Source: Tetracentron sinense
Lineage: Eukaryota; Streptophyta; Magnoliopsida; Trochodendrales; Trochodendraceae
Assembly (NCBI GenBank): GCA_015143295.1
Contig: CM026565.1
Span: forward strand, 15,622,041-15,686,040
Reading direction: 5' to 3'
Length of the DNA stretch: 64,000 bases
Made by a program: the position numbers and the translations under genes. This document shows positions 20,482-33,300 of this stretch, piece after piece. The notes under the pieces are model-generated. The model made no database searches and was not told the origin of the DNA. It worked only from the letters and a program-made list of their open reading frames with translations. Positions within the stretch are counted from its first letter, which is position 1, and the number at the start of each line of letters is the position of its first letter.

Positions 20482-23400
20482 GTTAGTCCATCCCGTTTGA
20501 TTATCCATTCCCAATCTATCTGTTAATTCTCGTTCTCTTTTCTTTTAAATCTTAATTCTTTATTCTCTCCTCTCAAATTTCCAATGACATTTCTCATGAA
20601 TTCCAATAACATTGCTTCTGATTTACATTTTATTATTGTTTTGAAATCTTGAGGTGGTATTGATTTTGCCAAATTTTGTTATTGCTGGATTATAAGTTGT
20701 AATATCAAATTTTCTTCAGCAAGATTTGAAATATGAAGTGTAGTGTTGTATTGAATAGTTTTGAGTTATTTGGTGTTGTGATTTACTCTGGACAATGAGA
20801 TAGAAGCAATTTGATAAACCAAGAATGAGAATACCAAAAGTTCACTGATGAGTGATATCACTTGACATATGAAGATAATTACTCGTCTTCAATAGGAGGA
20901 GAAAACTGAAATTCTGTTCTAAAATCTTTGAAAAGTGAAAGCCTTAATCAGATGATATATGCTCTCGTTTTATGTGTTATTTTCACCCCAAAAAAAAAAC
21001 CCTAACACCTTGGTTGGTTCACTAGAAAATTGTGTATGGAAAATAAAAAGGTGCTGCTACGAGCACACCAATATTTTCTAACTCTACACCAATTGTTAAA
21101 ATTACTACTATACACCATTTGTTAAACACCATCTTTGTCTCTCTTGTCTCGGCCAAAGACTCCAACCACCATCCAAGTGGGAAGAGAGGGAGGATAAGTC
21201 TGGTGGCTCATTTTCCTAGAGCGGTGATTTAAGAGGGAGTGGTGCTGATGGTTGAATTTGATGAAGAAGATGGTGCTAGGGTCTTTGGCCGCCGATATCC
21301 CGATTGCTTGAGCGCGAACTCTGATGGAAACACTCATATCCTGGTCTTCCCTTACATTCCTCTCGGTCTGCAAGAAAATACCATCTAGAGTATATATTTG
21401 AAGCAGAGCTGAAGGGAGGGATTTTTGTGAGAAATCTCAACCGAAACGAGAGAAAAAACGGCCCCTTCCCTTCAAAACCAAAAATCAGATTCAAAGAAAT
21501 GGGTATATTCCAAGAAAGATTGGCACTTCTTGCATTGATGGCAAGAAGATAGGCAGAACTGACTTTACATCGGACCATGTTTTAATTGAGCAAGATAGCA
21601 TGCTCGGTTTCGAACTTCTAGAGGTGCCTTTCTCAAGGGTAGTTAACTGGTTTCCATGTTCTCAGACCCCTTTGCAGAAAAGAGTTTCTGATACTTAATT
21701 AAGGAAATGGGTATTGTTGTTTCTTCGAACACGGTCTCAAGCCAATGCTGCTCCGGAAATAAGGGATGTGGGTGCTTTTTCCAGTCAGATTAGGTTGTGT
21801 TTGATGCCCATTTCTGGGATCAATCAGCATTACGATAAATTCAACACATATATTAACCGAATCGGGCAATGTAAAAGAAATTCATGAAGATATCTGCTGA
21901 AACAAGGAGTAGAGAAAGCTCAGTTGCAGAGAAAAATTTCTCTCTGAAAAATGCCTACTCCTCTATCTGCATGTCTTGTCGCCATATAGAAACTTGATAA
22001 GATAACCATCTTCTTGACACTAGGGACAGTCTACCATGTTGGACCAAATAACCGATGCAGCCCCATTACGAAACCATCCATGGTCTATGATTACCTTTCT
22101 TAGAATTCCAAACCCCCTCTACTTCAACTCCAGTTTGAACAAAAATCCTTCTATTTACAAATATTTAAACCAAAAGCTTCTCTCCCATTTTCTCATATAG
22201 AACAATCCCAATTTTCTTTTCAGATTTCCTCTCTTCTAAGTTCTAACAATCTAAATATAAAATTTCCGAAAGAAGATGTAAGAATAAACCGCTACATTAA
22301 CCAAATAAATAGAAATTGCCGAAAATTGGCCGGAGTGTGAGGCTGGCCACATAAATAGAAATCCCAGTTCCAAATCTCCGGCGACTTAAGGTTGCTGGAA
22401 TCTTTGGCCGGAGACAAGAGAGAAGAAGTTGGTATTTAAAAAAATGGTGTGAGCAACTTTAAAAATTGTTGCATAATCAGAAAATATTGGTGTGCTCGTA
22501 GCAGCACCCAAATAAAATTGGAAGGAAATTTAAGTTTTCACAGTTTTGTTGCTGATAAAGTTGGTTGTGGAAAAGAAAAGTGAGAGAAAATAATTTTCTT
22601 TAAAAGTAAGGATTTCTTAATTGGAAAAAAAGAAAAGAAAAGAGTAGAAAAATTTATTTGGCATTTTAATTTATACGGGTCTCATCATTGTTCTCTCCTC
22701 CCTCCCCATTCTTAGGCCCAAATATTGTAGTTCTGGCAAACTCACCGGTGAAACCTCTCTCTTTTAAACTACTTTGTTCACAAACATGTGGATTCAATCG
22801 CCCTTAGTGGCTTCCTCAAATCTCGTTCTCCTTCCCTCGTTCCTCAAATTTCCTTTCAGAAGGGCTCTGCTACTCCCTTTTCCAATGCAAAACAAAGGAG
22901 ATGTGATGTTTACGTAGGTTTCATGTCTAGATTGCAATGTGATTGCTTCTGTAAAATGTCTCAAATTGTAGGTTGAGATTTAGGGGATAGCTTGCTTTGT
23001 TGCATACAAAGAGAATTACCCAGATACTCAGAGCCACAAAATGCATGAATAATTTTATGAGTGACCTTTGTTGTTGTGGTTGCCATAAAATCAAGCTTTC
23101 CAACCATCTTAGTTTTGAGCATATTTGATACTTTTATCTGGAAAAGGATCTGATATTTTGACCCCTTTGCTGTTTGAGAGCAAGTAAAAAGTTTTTAAAA
23201 GTTATCCTTACTGAGAAATACTTTGCCAGCCTTCGGGAAGAGAAGGATCTGATGGAGATCGTGTCTGTCTTCTTTGGATTTGAGGCTTTTTGATGTAGGA
23301 CTATGCAATGGCTTAAAATCTTGTGTGATGAGATCAAGATTTGATTAACAAGAATAAGGAAAATTATAAAATTACAATCTTATCACAAATAATTAACCAA

Positions 23401-26400
23401 GAAAATTCAAGAAAGCAACTTTATAACAATTCGAGGCCACGTCACAAACCTACAATACGACCCTCAGTTATATCTACGAGGGTTGTATGAAATTCTATAT
23501 TTCCACAAGCTTAGGGATTAGCTCTCAATTTAATGTAGGTCTTCTAACCTTTTCTAGGTTTTGGAATTGTGATGTTTTAGGGCTTCAGAATTGAATTAGG
23601 GTTTCGGTATTTCTATTTTAGGGTTTTGCAATTGCAGAAATCTTGTAACAACAATAAGTTAAAGTTGGGGGGCTGTGGTAACAATTTCAAAGATTGTAGG
23701 AATCTGCCACAACAATCATAATAAACCTAGGGTTTATTTAACAGCGATAGGATGAGGTGTTAGGGCTGTGGCAGACTGGCAGTGAAAGGGGTGCTGTATA
23801 GGGCTGGACAGGCTGTAGGATGGTTATGGGGTGAAGAGACAGACTATAGGAGGCTGTAAAGACTGGCAGAGGGTTGTGGCAGCGAAGGAAGAGGGCTGGG
23901 ACTGGTGCGACAACTTGTAGGGGTGGCTGGGAGGGCTGGCAGCAGTCAAGGGAGGAGTAGGGGAGTTGCAGCTGTGCTAGGACAGCAAGGAGGGGCTGCG
24001 ACAGTGAAGGGGTTGGGGTAGGGAGGCTAGGGTTTTGTTGTAACAGCAAGGAACGAGGCTAGGATTAGATGATTTCAACGGAGAAAGGAGATCTAGGATT
24101 TTTTGATTAGGGTTTTAATGAGAAAACAGAAAATCACAGAGTATCAATTGAAAAGAAAATCAATAACATACCTTAGATCTTTGTGAATCACTTCTATGGC
24201 ATCACGCCAAGAATCCTTTGGGAATCACTCTCATGGCATCATACCAAATCCAATCACAATCACAATCACAATTACAATTACAATTACAATCACAATCACA
24301 ATCACAATCACAATCACAATCACAATCACAATCACAGGAGAAAACTCAAAAGCATGTCTTTCATTCATAAAATCATTAACTAAAAATTTACAACAGAAAA
24401 TAAGTTTAAATAGTTGCAAACCCTGCTTGTTTAAAGACTAAAATATTCAACCTATTAAAAAGACTAAAATAACCCAATACTAATAATTATTTCCTCCCTA
24501 ACTAGAAGTCCAGCCCATTGGGCTTTAAAAACCATGCTAAATCAGCCCATATGCACACCTTCCCAATGTGAGGTATTCGTAATGATCAATGTGTGCATAT
24601 GAGGTCTTCAATTCCCAAATCATCTATCCATAGTGACAATGTGGTCTTCTTCTTCTTTCTCTATGGTAAACTTGAAACTCTTTGTGATGCTGGATGTCGG
24701 CATCAATTTTCTCTCAGATTTTCTGAATATGGCAACCAAACAATAAAAAAGCAAACATTTTCTTTTCTCTCCCATTTTCATTTTTTTTCTTTTCTCTGTT
24801 TTTTTCCATTTTCTCAGCAACCAAACAGGCTGTAAAAGATAGGCTAGATGCTAATCAAGTATTTCATCTGTCCATCTAACTTATCTAAATTTTCTACCAG
24901 TTATCCCCACTAATAATAAAGCTGGGCTTTTAATTTCATTTTTAGGCATGGCCTAAAATGATGTAAAACTTTTAGAAGTAGCTCTGGTAGATCATAAGAT
25001 GAGCTTTTGAATGCATTTGAAAGAACCTTGACACATTACTCTGGTAGAAATTAATATAACTATGGCAAGGTAAATATATCGGTATTCGTGTGGATTCATC
25101 AAACCTACTTTCCTGATGTATAGGCTAGATGCTAAGCCAGTATCTGATCTATCCATCTAACTTATCTAAATTTTCTATGAAATTATCCCTGAATTCTACC
25201 ACTAATAATTGAGCTAGACTTTTGATTTCAATTTTAGGCCTAAAATGATGTAAAACTTTTGGAAATGGCTTTGGTAGATCATAAAATGAGTTTCCAATGC
25301 ATTTGAAAGAACCGTGACGCATTACTCAAATAAAAATTAATCAAATTATGACCTTTGTAAGCTAAATATATAATATAGGTATTCCTGTGGGATTTGAAGA
25401 TTCAATCAAACCTACTTACCTGATGTGTGTTCATTTTGACTTCACTTTGATCTTTTGCATTTTTAATTTATCTTTAGCCTCTTAGTCTTAGATACTCCTG
25501 CTTAATTTACGGATTCTTGACGTGAAACCCTAACACTTTGTTTTGTGTCACTTGTAATATCAAATATCTCATAAAAAAAATATAAAAAATTCTAAAGTTC
25601 CAAGTACATTGTTTACACATTACAACTCTCCAATTTCATATGCTTTATAGCTTGATTCAGTATCATAACCATAGTATGTGATATAATGGTGGAACCGCAA
25701 GATGTTATATCACCCGCTTACTAAAAAGTTAAGAGTTTTTCAAATTCCAATAAAATTGCTCACCATGACCAATTTCTTATAGTCCATATCTTGATTTGAT
25801 GGTCCTGAAGCTCACAATCTTGGGGTTGTGGTTGTGGGTGAGTTCAATTTTGCAATCTTACCTACAACAGACTATAATATAAGACTTGTGCTAACAAAAT
25901 GATTGGGCACTCTTCTTATTCATTGCTCCAATTTTTATTATTACTAATTTTCTAGTGGCTAATGTGATTCTTTATGCAATCATAAAATAATGTATGGTGT
26001 TATGCAGCAATTGGAACAACTTAAGGGACGTGCATGTGCAGTAAGTGGAGAAGTGGTAAGGATTTATTTATTTGTTATCAATAGCCAAAGAATATTTCAC
26101 TGAAAAAGGAGGAGAAAAATTAGAAATGCCAGCCCTAGAGCAGGCCAAGCTAGGAGAAAGGGAAATACAACTGCAGCCAAAAAAACCCAGGATAGATGAA
26201 TGTCTTCACCAACATATAAACCAACCCAAACCAATCCTCTTAAGCTAAGGAATCCAGTTATTCACTCGCCACATTTTTTTGATCGATAATCAAGCACATT
26301 GTATATATGTAGGAAAAGTATAGATACAGTCATACAACAGTATCTATACTGTTGTATGACTGTATCAAAACAGAGAGATACAAGTTAGAGAGAAACCTAA

Positions 26401-27247
26401 CAAAACATATTCCAAATAAAAACCACTGGAGCTAGTGGAATAGGATTGGTCTCACCCAAGAAAATCTCCCAAGTCATTATCACCTCGACGAATTGAGCTC
26501 CATTCTGAGATTAATTGCCTGATACAAAAAAAAAAAATGAGAAGAGGATGAGGGCGAGTTCTCAAAGACTCTAAAATTCCTCTCTTTCTAGATCATCCAG
26601 AAGATGGCTCCAGGCAAAGCTTCCCAAATCACCCCTAAACATTATCTAGACTCACCCGGGACCAAGAAGATAAAAAGGTCTGAAAGGATGAAGAGAAGAC
26701 CAAACGACTCCTCATCGAGAGAGAAAGTGACTTCAAATACCATATGCAACAGGAAAATGTAAGAGCAGATGATCATTGGATTCTTCCATGCAAAGGCAAA
26801 GAACTCCATCCTCTCTTTTCGGACTATGACTCATCAGTGTTTTAAAAAGTGTGTGAGGCTTACGCCTCGAGGTTCGCCTTGCCTCGGGGCGAGGCTTAAG
26901 GAAGACGCCTTGAGGCTTAGCCATGAGGCTTAAACCCCATGAGGCTCACATGAGGTATACGCCTCATGCCTTGAAACTCGCTTTATATCTACGACGTATA
27001 TCTCATACATTAACTAAAATTAGGTTTCTAGCCACAACTGAAACTTAAATGTTGTTTGATCTGCTTTCCCTAAAGTACGGATATGAGTTTGATTTCCCAA
27101 GTGCCGAAGCCTAACCCGAACTACTTGACTTTCACCACTCTTTTTTAAATTTGTTATTTGTTTCAACTAAATTATATAATATTTCCTATGTGTACGCGTG
27201 TGCCCACACGAATACATATATATATATATATATATAAATGTATCTTT

Positions 27248-27300
<53 letters not shown>

Positions 27301-30300
27301 CTATAACCTTTTATTAACCTTTTGAATCTTTTTGGAATTTTTCTTATATTTTGTTTATTTGTTAAAATGAGAGAGCTTGAAGCATTCTTGCGAGCCTCAC
27401 GCCTCACGCCTCACGCCTCACGCCTCACGCCTCACACATCTTGAGGTCCTAACGCCTTGCCTCACGCCTTCACGTTTGAAAACATTGTGACTCACAAGTG
27501 AGAATCTTATCTAAAACCACAATCTATAGAAAGAAAGATACATTTGAGGGAATGCGGGGATTCTAAACAATTCTATGAGGAAATGGAAATAATGGACCTT
27601 GATGTGTGTGAGTTGCATTGTATTAGCCCATTAGGGGCATCTTTGTCTTTTTCTTCCTTGCCTTCTTTATAAGGCCTTTGTAGCCCTAATCTCAATGATA
27701 ATGAAATATTCTTCTCACATTCTCTGATTTCCAACATGTTATCATAGCAGCAGATCCGCTGCTGGTAGTCTTCCGTCGAGTGATTCCATCTTCCAGCGAA
27801 TGGTAGTGACGCGTTGCTCGCCGGACCTATTTCTTTATTGTGATCTCTGTTTTAGTTGTTTACAAATTACCTTTTCTATTGTTTCTGAAGATGGAGGGAT
27901 CAAAGGTCCACTAGTTTGTTCTTTAATGGTCATCACTTTCCTTGTTAGGATCATCCTTGTGATCTTCTTGAGGACAGTCCATCCAGATCTGACCCGGTAT
28001 GAGGAGATCGACCAAGAGTCCCTAGGCCCAGATGAATGAGGAGTTATATGGGTGGAAGTTTGTTGGGCGGGATGTGTTCCAGGCTTCAAGCAATCCATCT
28101 CTCATATGTATAATGGTTGGAGACGAGGTTCAGATTCTAGGGATGGTAGTTGTGAAGATCCTATTTGCCATCCTTGGATTCATGTCTCCAGCTTCTCGTG
28201 GAATCCTCATTACAGTTTTTGTGGTTCAAAAATCGGTGAAGATCACTCATGGAAAAAGGTATGGGTTGATTAGCTTGGACCAATGGAATGGGAAAGTCGA
28301 CGCTGTTGTTGGTGGAGCAAGAGGTAGACGGTGATGACAGGTCTGCCCTTGAAGCAGTTGTTTCGGCTAATGAAGTGTTCGTGAAGCTTTGACAAGAGGT
28401 TGCGGCTCTGCAGAATTTGTCACATGCTGTTGGAGATAAGTTTTGTGATGTGGGATCTGAGCCCCGGTATGGATGATTCGGGAGTTCTCTTTGGAGTTGG
28501 CTGGAGACGCAGTTACACAGCAGGAAGAAAGAAAAAAAAAGAGAGGGATTAGGGTTTCTTAACCCGTGTGTGTTTGGGCTATGGACTTGCATTTGGGCAA
28601 GGCTCATTCTTTTGGGGTTTAAGTTGTTATTTTGCTATTGGGCTTGTAATGGGTAAGGGCTTATGTCTTGGAAAGTTTAGGGGGCCATTATTAGAGTTTT
28701 GTGAAGCCCGTTCTGCTAGGCCCATCCTTGTGGCTCCTTGAAGCCCATTTTAGGGACCTAAAATGCATATCCTTCGCCTTGTGAAGCCCATCATGCTGGC
28801 CAACGTAGCTCCTTATCATCTCCCTTCCGTGAGCGATATACCCCCATTTTCATGTCTTCTCTTAGCCTGTTTGTAAAGATCTGTGTGTACAGATCTAGTA
28901 GCAGCCACTGAGTGTGAAGGTCTGTGTGCAAGACTTGGTGGAAGTATGATTATGTGGATGTGTATCCACGTGTGATTGGTCGATAGAGGTCACGAATTTG
29001 AGGCTAGAGATGACTTGGGATTAGGGATACCCACCATGATAACTTGTGATTGCTCTATAGTGGTTTTTTTGTTCTCCAAACTCTAGGTGGTTCCAACAAC
29101 GGGACGTCCCATGTTTTGCGACTATCACCTTTCTCTATAAACTTTTCCTCTTTTTCCCAAATCTCCACACCCATTTGCCTAACAAATCTTTATTTGTATA
29201 GGTTAGGGGCCTTAAGTTCAGGCTACCAACCTTCAATGGTTGACAGACTCGACTCCACGCTATTGGGTGGTATTTGTTTATCCCCTTTATCATTCCACAT
29301 GATGTTCCTCTGTAAACGTTCCAAGGTATCTGCTATTGAGCGGGTCATGGTGAGGGAGGACTTGTAATGGGTTGAGAGGTGTTGGAAGGCTTTTAAGGGT
29401 GCTTTTGATGAGAGTCAATTTTCTTTCCTTAGTGAGGAAGTTCGATTTCTAGTATGCAAGTTTAAGTGTAAATCTTTCAAACAAAGGGGGATTATGAGCC
29501 CTTAGACTTAAAGCTTGATCTCAGGGGCAGACCAAGGTAAATGGAAGGTAATGATCCAATCTTACAACCTAGGCAGGCTGCGAGGGCCTCCAAATTCGGG
29601 ATGTCACCAACCTCAATCATCTCATTCTTTCCCAAGCTGACTTTCAAGCCCGACACCGCTTCGAAGCACCTAAATAGACACCTAAGATGAGCTAATTGGT
29701 GATGAGAAGCCTTGCAAAACACCATAGAGTTGTCAACAAATTGAAGGTGAGAAATTCTCAGGTTCTCTTGGGCTATGGAGAAGCCTTTGAAAGCCACTCA
29801 ATTTGTTTGAGATAACATCATGCTCAATGCCTCCAACACTATGATGAATAGAAAATGGGAGAGGAAATTGCCTTGTCTCAAACCTCTAGAGTTCTTGAAA
29901 TAACCGGTCAGGCTCTTGTTCATAAGAACTAAAAATGATACAAATGACAAACACACTACTATCCATCTTCTCCACTTAAGCTTGATTTTTTTTTTTAGAA
30001 TTTCTTATAATTGTTTTGTTTGTTGGCTCCATCAGTCAAATAAAATAGATCGTTCCTCTGGGAAGAGCCAATCAAGGAATTTCATTATATCCCTTCTAAG
30101 ATCGTTCTATTTCGGATCAATGATTGGACCACGCAAACTAGAAATATCTTTTCTTGGATAAAGGAACAGATGACTCGGATCCATTTCCGTATCGATCATG
30201 ATATATGTAATAACTCGAACATCCATTTCAAATGCATATCCCATTTTTGCATAATGAAACATACTCTAGAAACTCCTAGTTAATGTGATCATCATATGCT

Positions 30301-33300
30301 TTCTCCATATCAATCTTGCAAAGAACGCCTGAGTTTTTCAATCTGATACGTTCATCAACACACTCGTTGGCTATCAAGATGCCATCTAGAAACTATCTCC
30401 CCCCACAAAGTCACATTGCTGGGGAGAAATGATTGATCCCACCTTGTAAATGAAGTGTTAACACCTTAGATATGATCTTATAGACACTGCCCACCAAAAT
30501 AATTGGCCGAAAATCGTTTAATATCTGAGCACCTACGTTCTTTGGGATCAATGCCACAAAGGTATTATTCAGTACCTTATCATATTGGCATGTGTCACAT
30601 ATATCCTGCATAACTGCTAAGAAGTTAGGACCTATTCCTATGATGTCCCAACATGATCTATAAAACTTTATAGAAAAGCCGTCTAGGCCAAGAGCCTTGT
30701 CCCCAGGCAATGCACAAATTGCTCCCAACACCTCTGCTTCGTAGAAATGCCTTTCTAGGTCAGCCCTTTGCTCAGGGGAGAGTGCACTCAGCACCTCCGC
30801 CTTGCAGAAAGGCCTTTCTAGGTCAGCCCTTTGCTTAGGGGAGAGGATCTCAAAAGGAGACTCCATTCAGCTTTGGTCTCCAAGGGTGTTTTTCCTTGTA
30901 CATAGATAACTTTCTTTTCAATCTCCCTCTTATTTTCCATCCAAGCCCCTCCTTCCTGTAATCGGGAAATGAAGATGGTTTTCCTACGAAAATTGGCCAT
31001 CCAATAAAAAAATCTAGTGTTACGATCCCCTCTTTGAGCCATCTAATCCGTGCTTTCTATTTCCAGCTCATCTCCTCCATTCTTAGCACTTTTGCGTATT
31101 CCAATTTCCAAGAGTCCTTTCTCCTCTCTTCCTCACTCGATAGGGTCCTATGGTATCCGATTAAGTCTAGTTCCTCAATGTTACATAGTAGGCTAGACTT
31201 TAATCCTGAATATTTCCGAATACCACTCTTTAGCATGAATTTGAGGGCTTCTAGTTTAAGACCAACTTAGTGCTAGTGGAGCCCAAACCAGCTGTGATCT
31301 CCTGACTTCAACCACTAGCCTGTTGAAATCCTTATATTCCAATCATATGTTTTCAAAACGGAAAGGGTTAGGCCCCCCTTTACAGTTGTCTGAAGGCAAC
31401 ATGTTTGGGACGTCGTCTGAGGTAGTTCGAGTTAGAGATGACTGTGAAAGGTGTGGGAAAGGATGCTCCCACTCGGTACAAATGAGGAACCTATCTAACC
31501 TGCTGGACGATGACCCTGAGGAGGGTTGGGACCACGTGGATTGGATACCTTCAACTGATAATCAATGAGACTATGATTAAAAATAAATTCCTTGAATCTG
31601 CGCATTTTCGCATTAAAAGAGTGCCTCCTCTCCTTTCATGAGGAAATTGAATAAAATTAATACCCTCACCCAGACCCCAGGGGGCTTCTCATCTCACGCT
31701 CACATCTTCTAGTTCTTGCCAGAGAGCCGCATTATTCAATGCGACCGAAGGCCCATAAATCCTAGAGAATATCCATGTAAAATCTTCGCTTATCGATTTG
31801 CATAAGATAGAAAGCGAATAGGCTCGGGATTCTGATTCCAAAACTTCTATCCTCTCCTTATCCCAATTCATAAGGATTCCCTTGGAAGCGCCTATCGATG
31901 GAATCATGTGCTATTCCCACATCTGCTATTCCAACTTCGTTTCTTGGATGCAAAGAATTAACGGCCTCTTAGATTTGACGTAGCCTTTGATTGCCCTTCA
32001 TATGTCCGTGTTACCAAATCCTCTAATCTTCTAGGATATATGACAAAGACCTGACATGTACGACTCTAACGCTCCCTCCCCTTTTTGAGGCTACTAAACA
32101 CTACTCTACTAATCGACCTATCGTAGTTGACACTACTCTACTATTCTACTACTAAACACTACTCTACCCTCAATTTTCCTCATGAGTCATAACTCGTAAC
32201 CCACTCAGAAATGTCTTCCGTCTCCTAACTCTCCTTAGGTTGGAGAGAGGTTGAATTACTCCCTGAAGTTGCCTTGTCGGAACCAAGAGTAGGATCTAGA
32301 GCATAGGTAGTAAATTTGTGTATTATACGCGAATTATACGTTATATTCGGCTCACGTATTATTAGGACGCGATTTTGTAAGTGGGGCGACTTGTTCTTGA
32401 CTAATTCGCGAATGATTTGCTCAACTTAAAAATTCGCGTTAACAATTAGTACTCAATAGTGATACACTTTCTTTTCTCATAATAACTATGAACAGGAGCT
32501 CCGGTTGAACAATCAATTGGCACAACCCAAAAATTGCCTTGGGAAGTGGTAGTTTGGTAATTATGAACACAAAGAAGGGTATTTGTTAAGAATACATTTT
32601 TTCCATAAATACCCCTTCCCAAGGCAATTTTTGGGTTGCTCCGATGACTGTTCAATCGGTGCTCCTGTTGATAGTTACTCTTCTTTTCTCTCTTTTTTGT
32701 GGGTGAGAATCGAGAAATCAACTGTTACATATGTGGTACGCTTCAATCCTCTTTCTAGTTTCTTCATTCTTTCATCTCTGTATTCCCTTCCCAGTCTTTC
32801 TCAATCCTAACTTTTTTGCTAGTCTCCAAACCATGAGAGCGTCACTGGAAAGCCCCAACTACCAGCACTCAACCCTCTCTCTCTCTAAATGCCCTAATCC
32901 TCACGGGCACTTAGCTATCTCACTGTCACGCTCACGCATCCACAGCGACATCGCCATTTGGTAGCAGCTGAGTCCGCGACGCCGCTAATCTCTTGCTGCC
33001 TGTAATCTTCTGATTGTGGTTTGATGGCATCTACTAAATTTTCCTCTATGCCAACGGGGCGCCTCTCTTTCATTGCCCTCTTTGCTGCGTAAGAGAAGAA
33101 GAGAATTAGAAACAGGGAGAGAGGAAGAGGGGGGGGGGGGTGAAATTGCAACTGTAAAACTCCTCTACAAAGGCAGTCATGCATAAAATAAAAGGGAAAT
33201 ATGTTGTGGTCCACCACCCCTTTTAACATTCACTAATTGTGGTTAAGATTCACTCACTCCTCGGGTTCATCCATCCAACCATAGATTTTTTAAATAAAAA

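Noticed and set aside
24183..24441. Asn-His and Thr-Ile dipeptide frames
   Set aside because: They are three readings of the CAATCA microsatellite.
30131..30250. Functional petA gene
   Set aside because: Only the first 40 codons or so are present, with a frame shift and no ATG at the start position, surrounded by LINE sequence.
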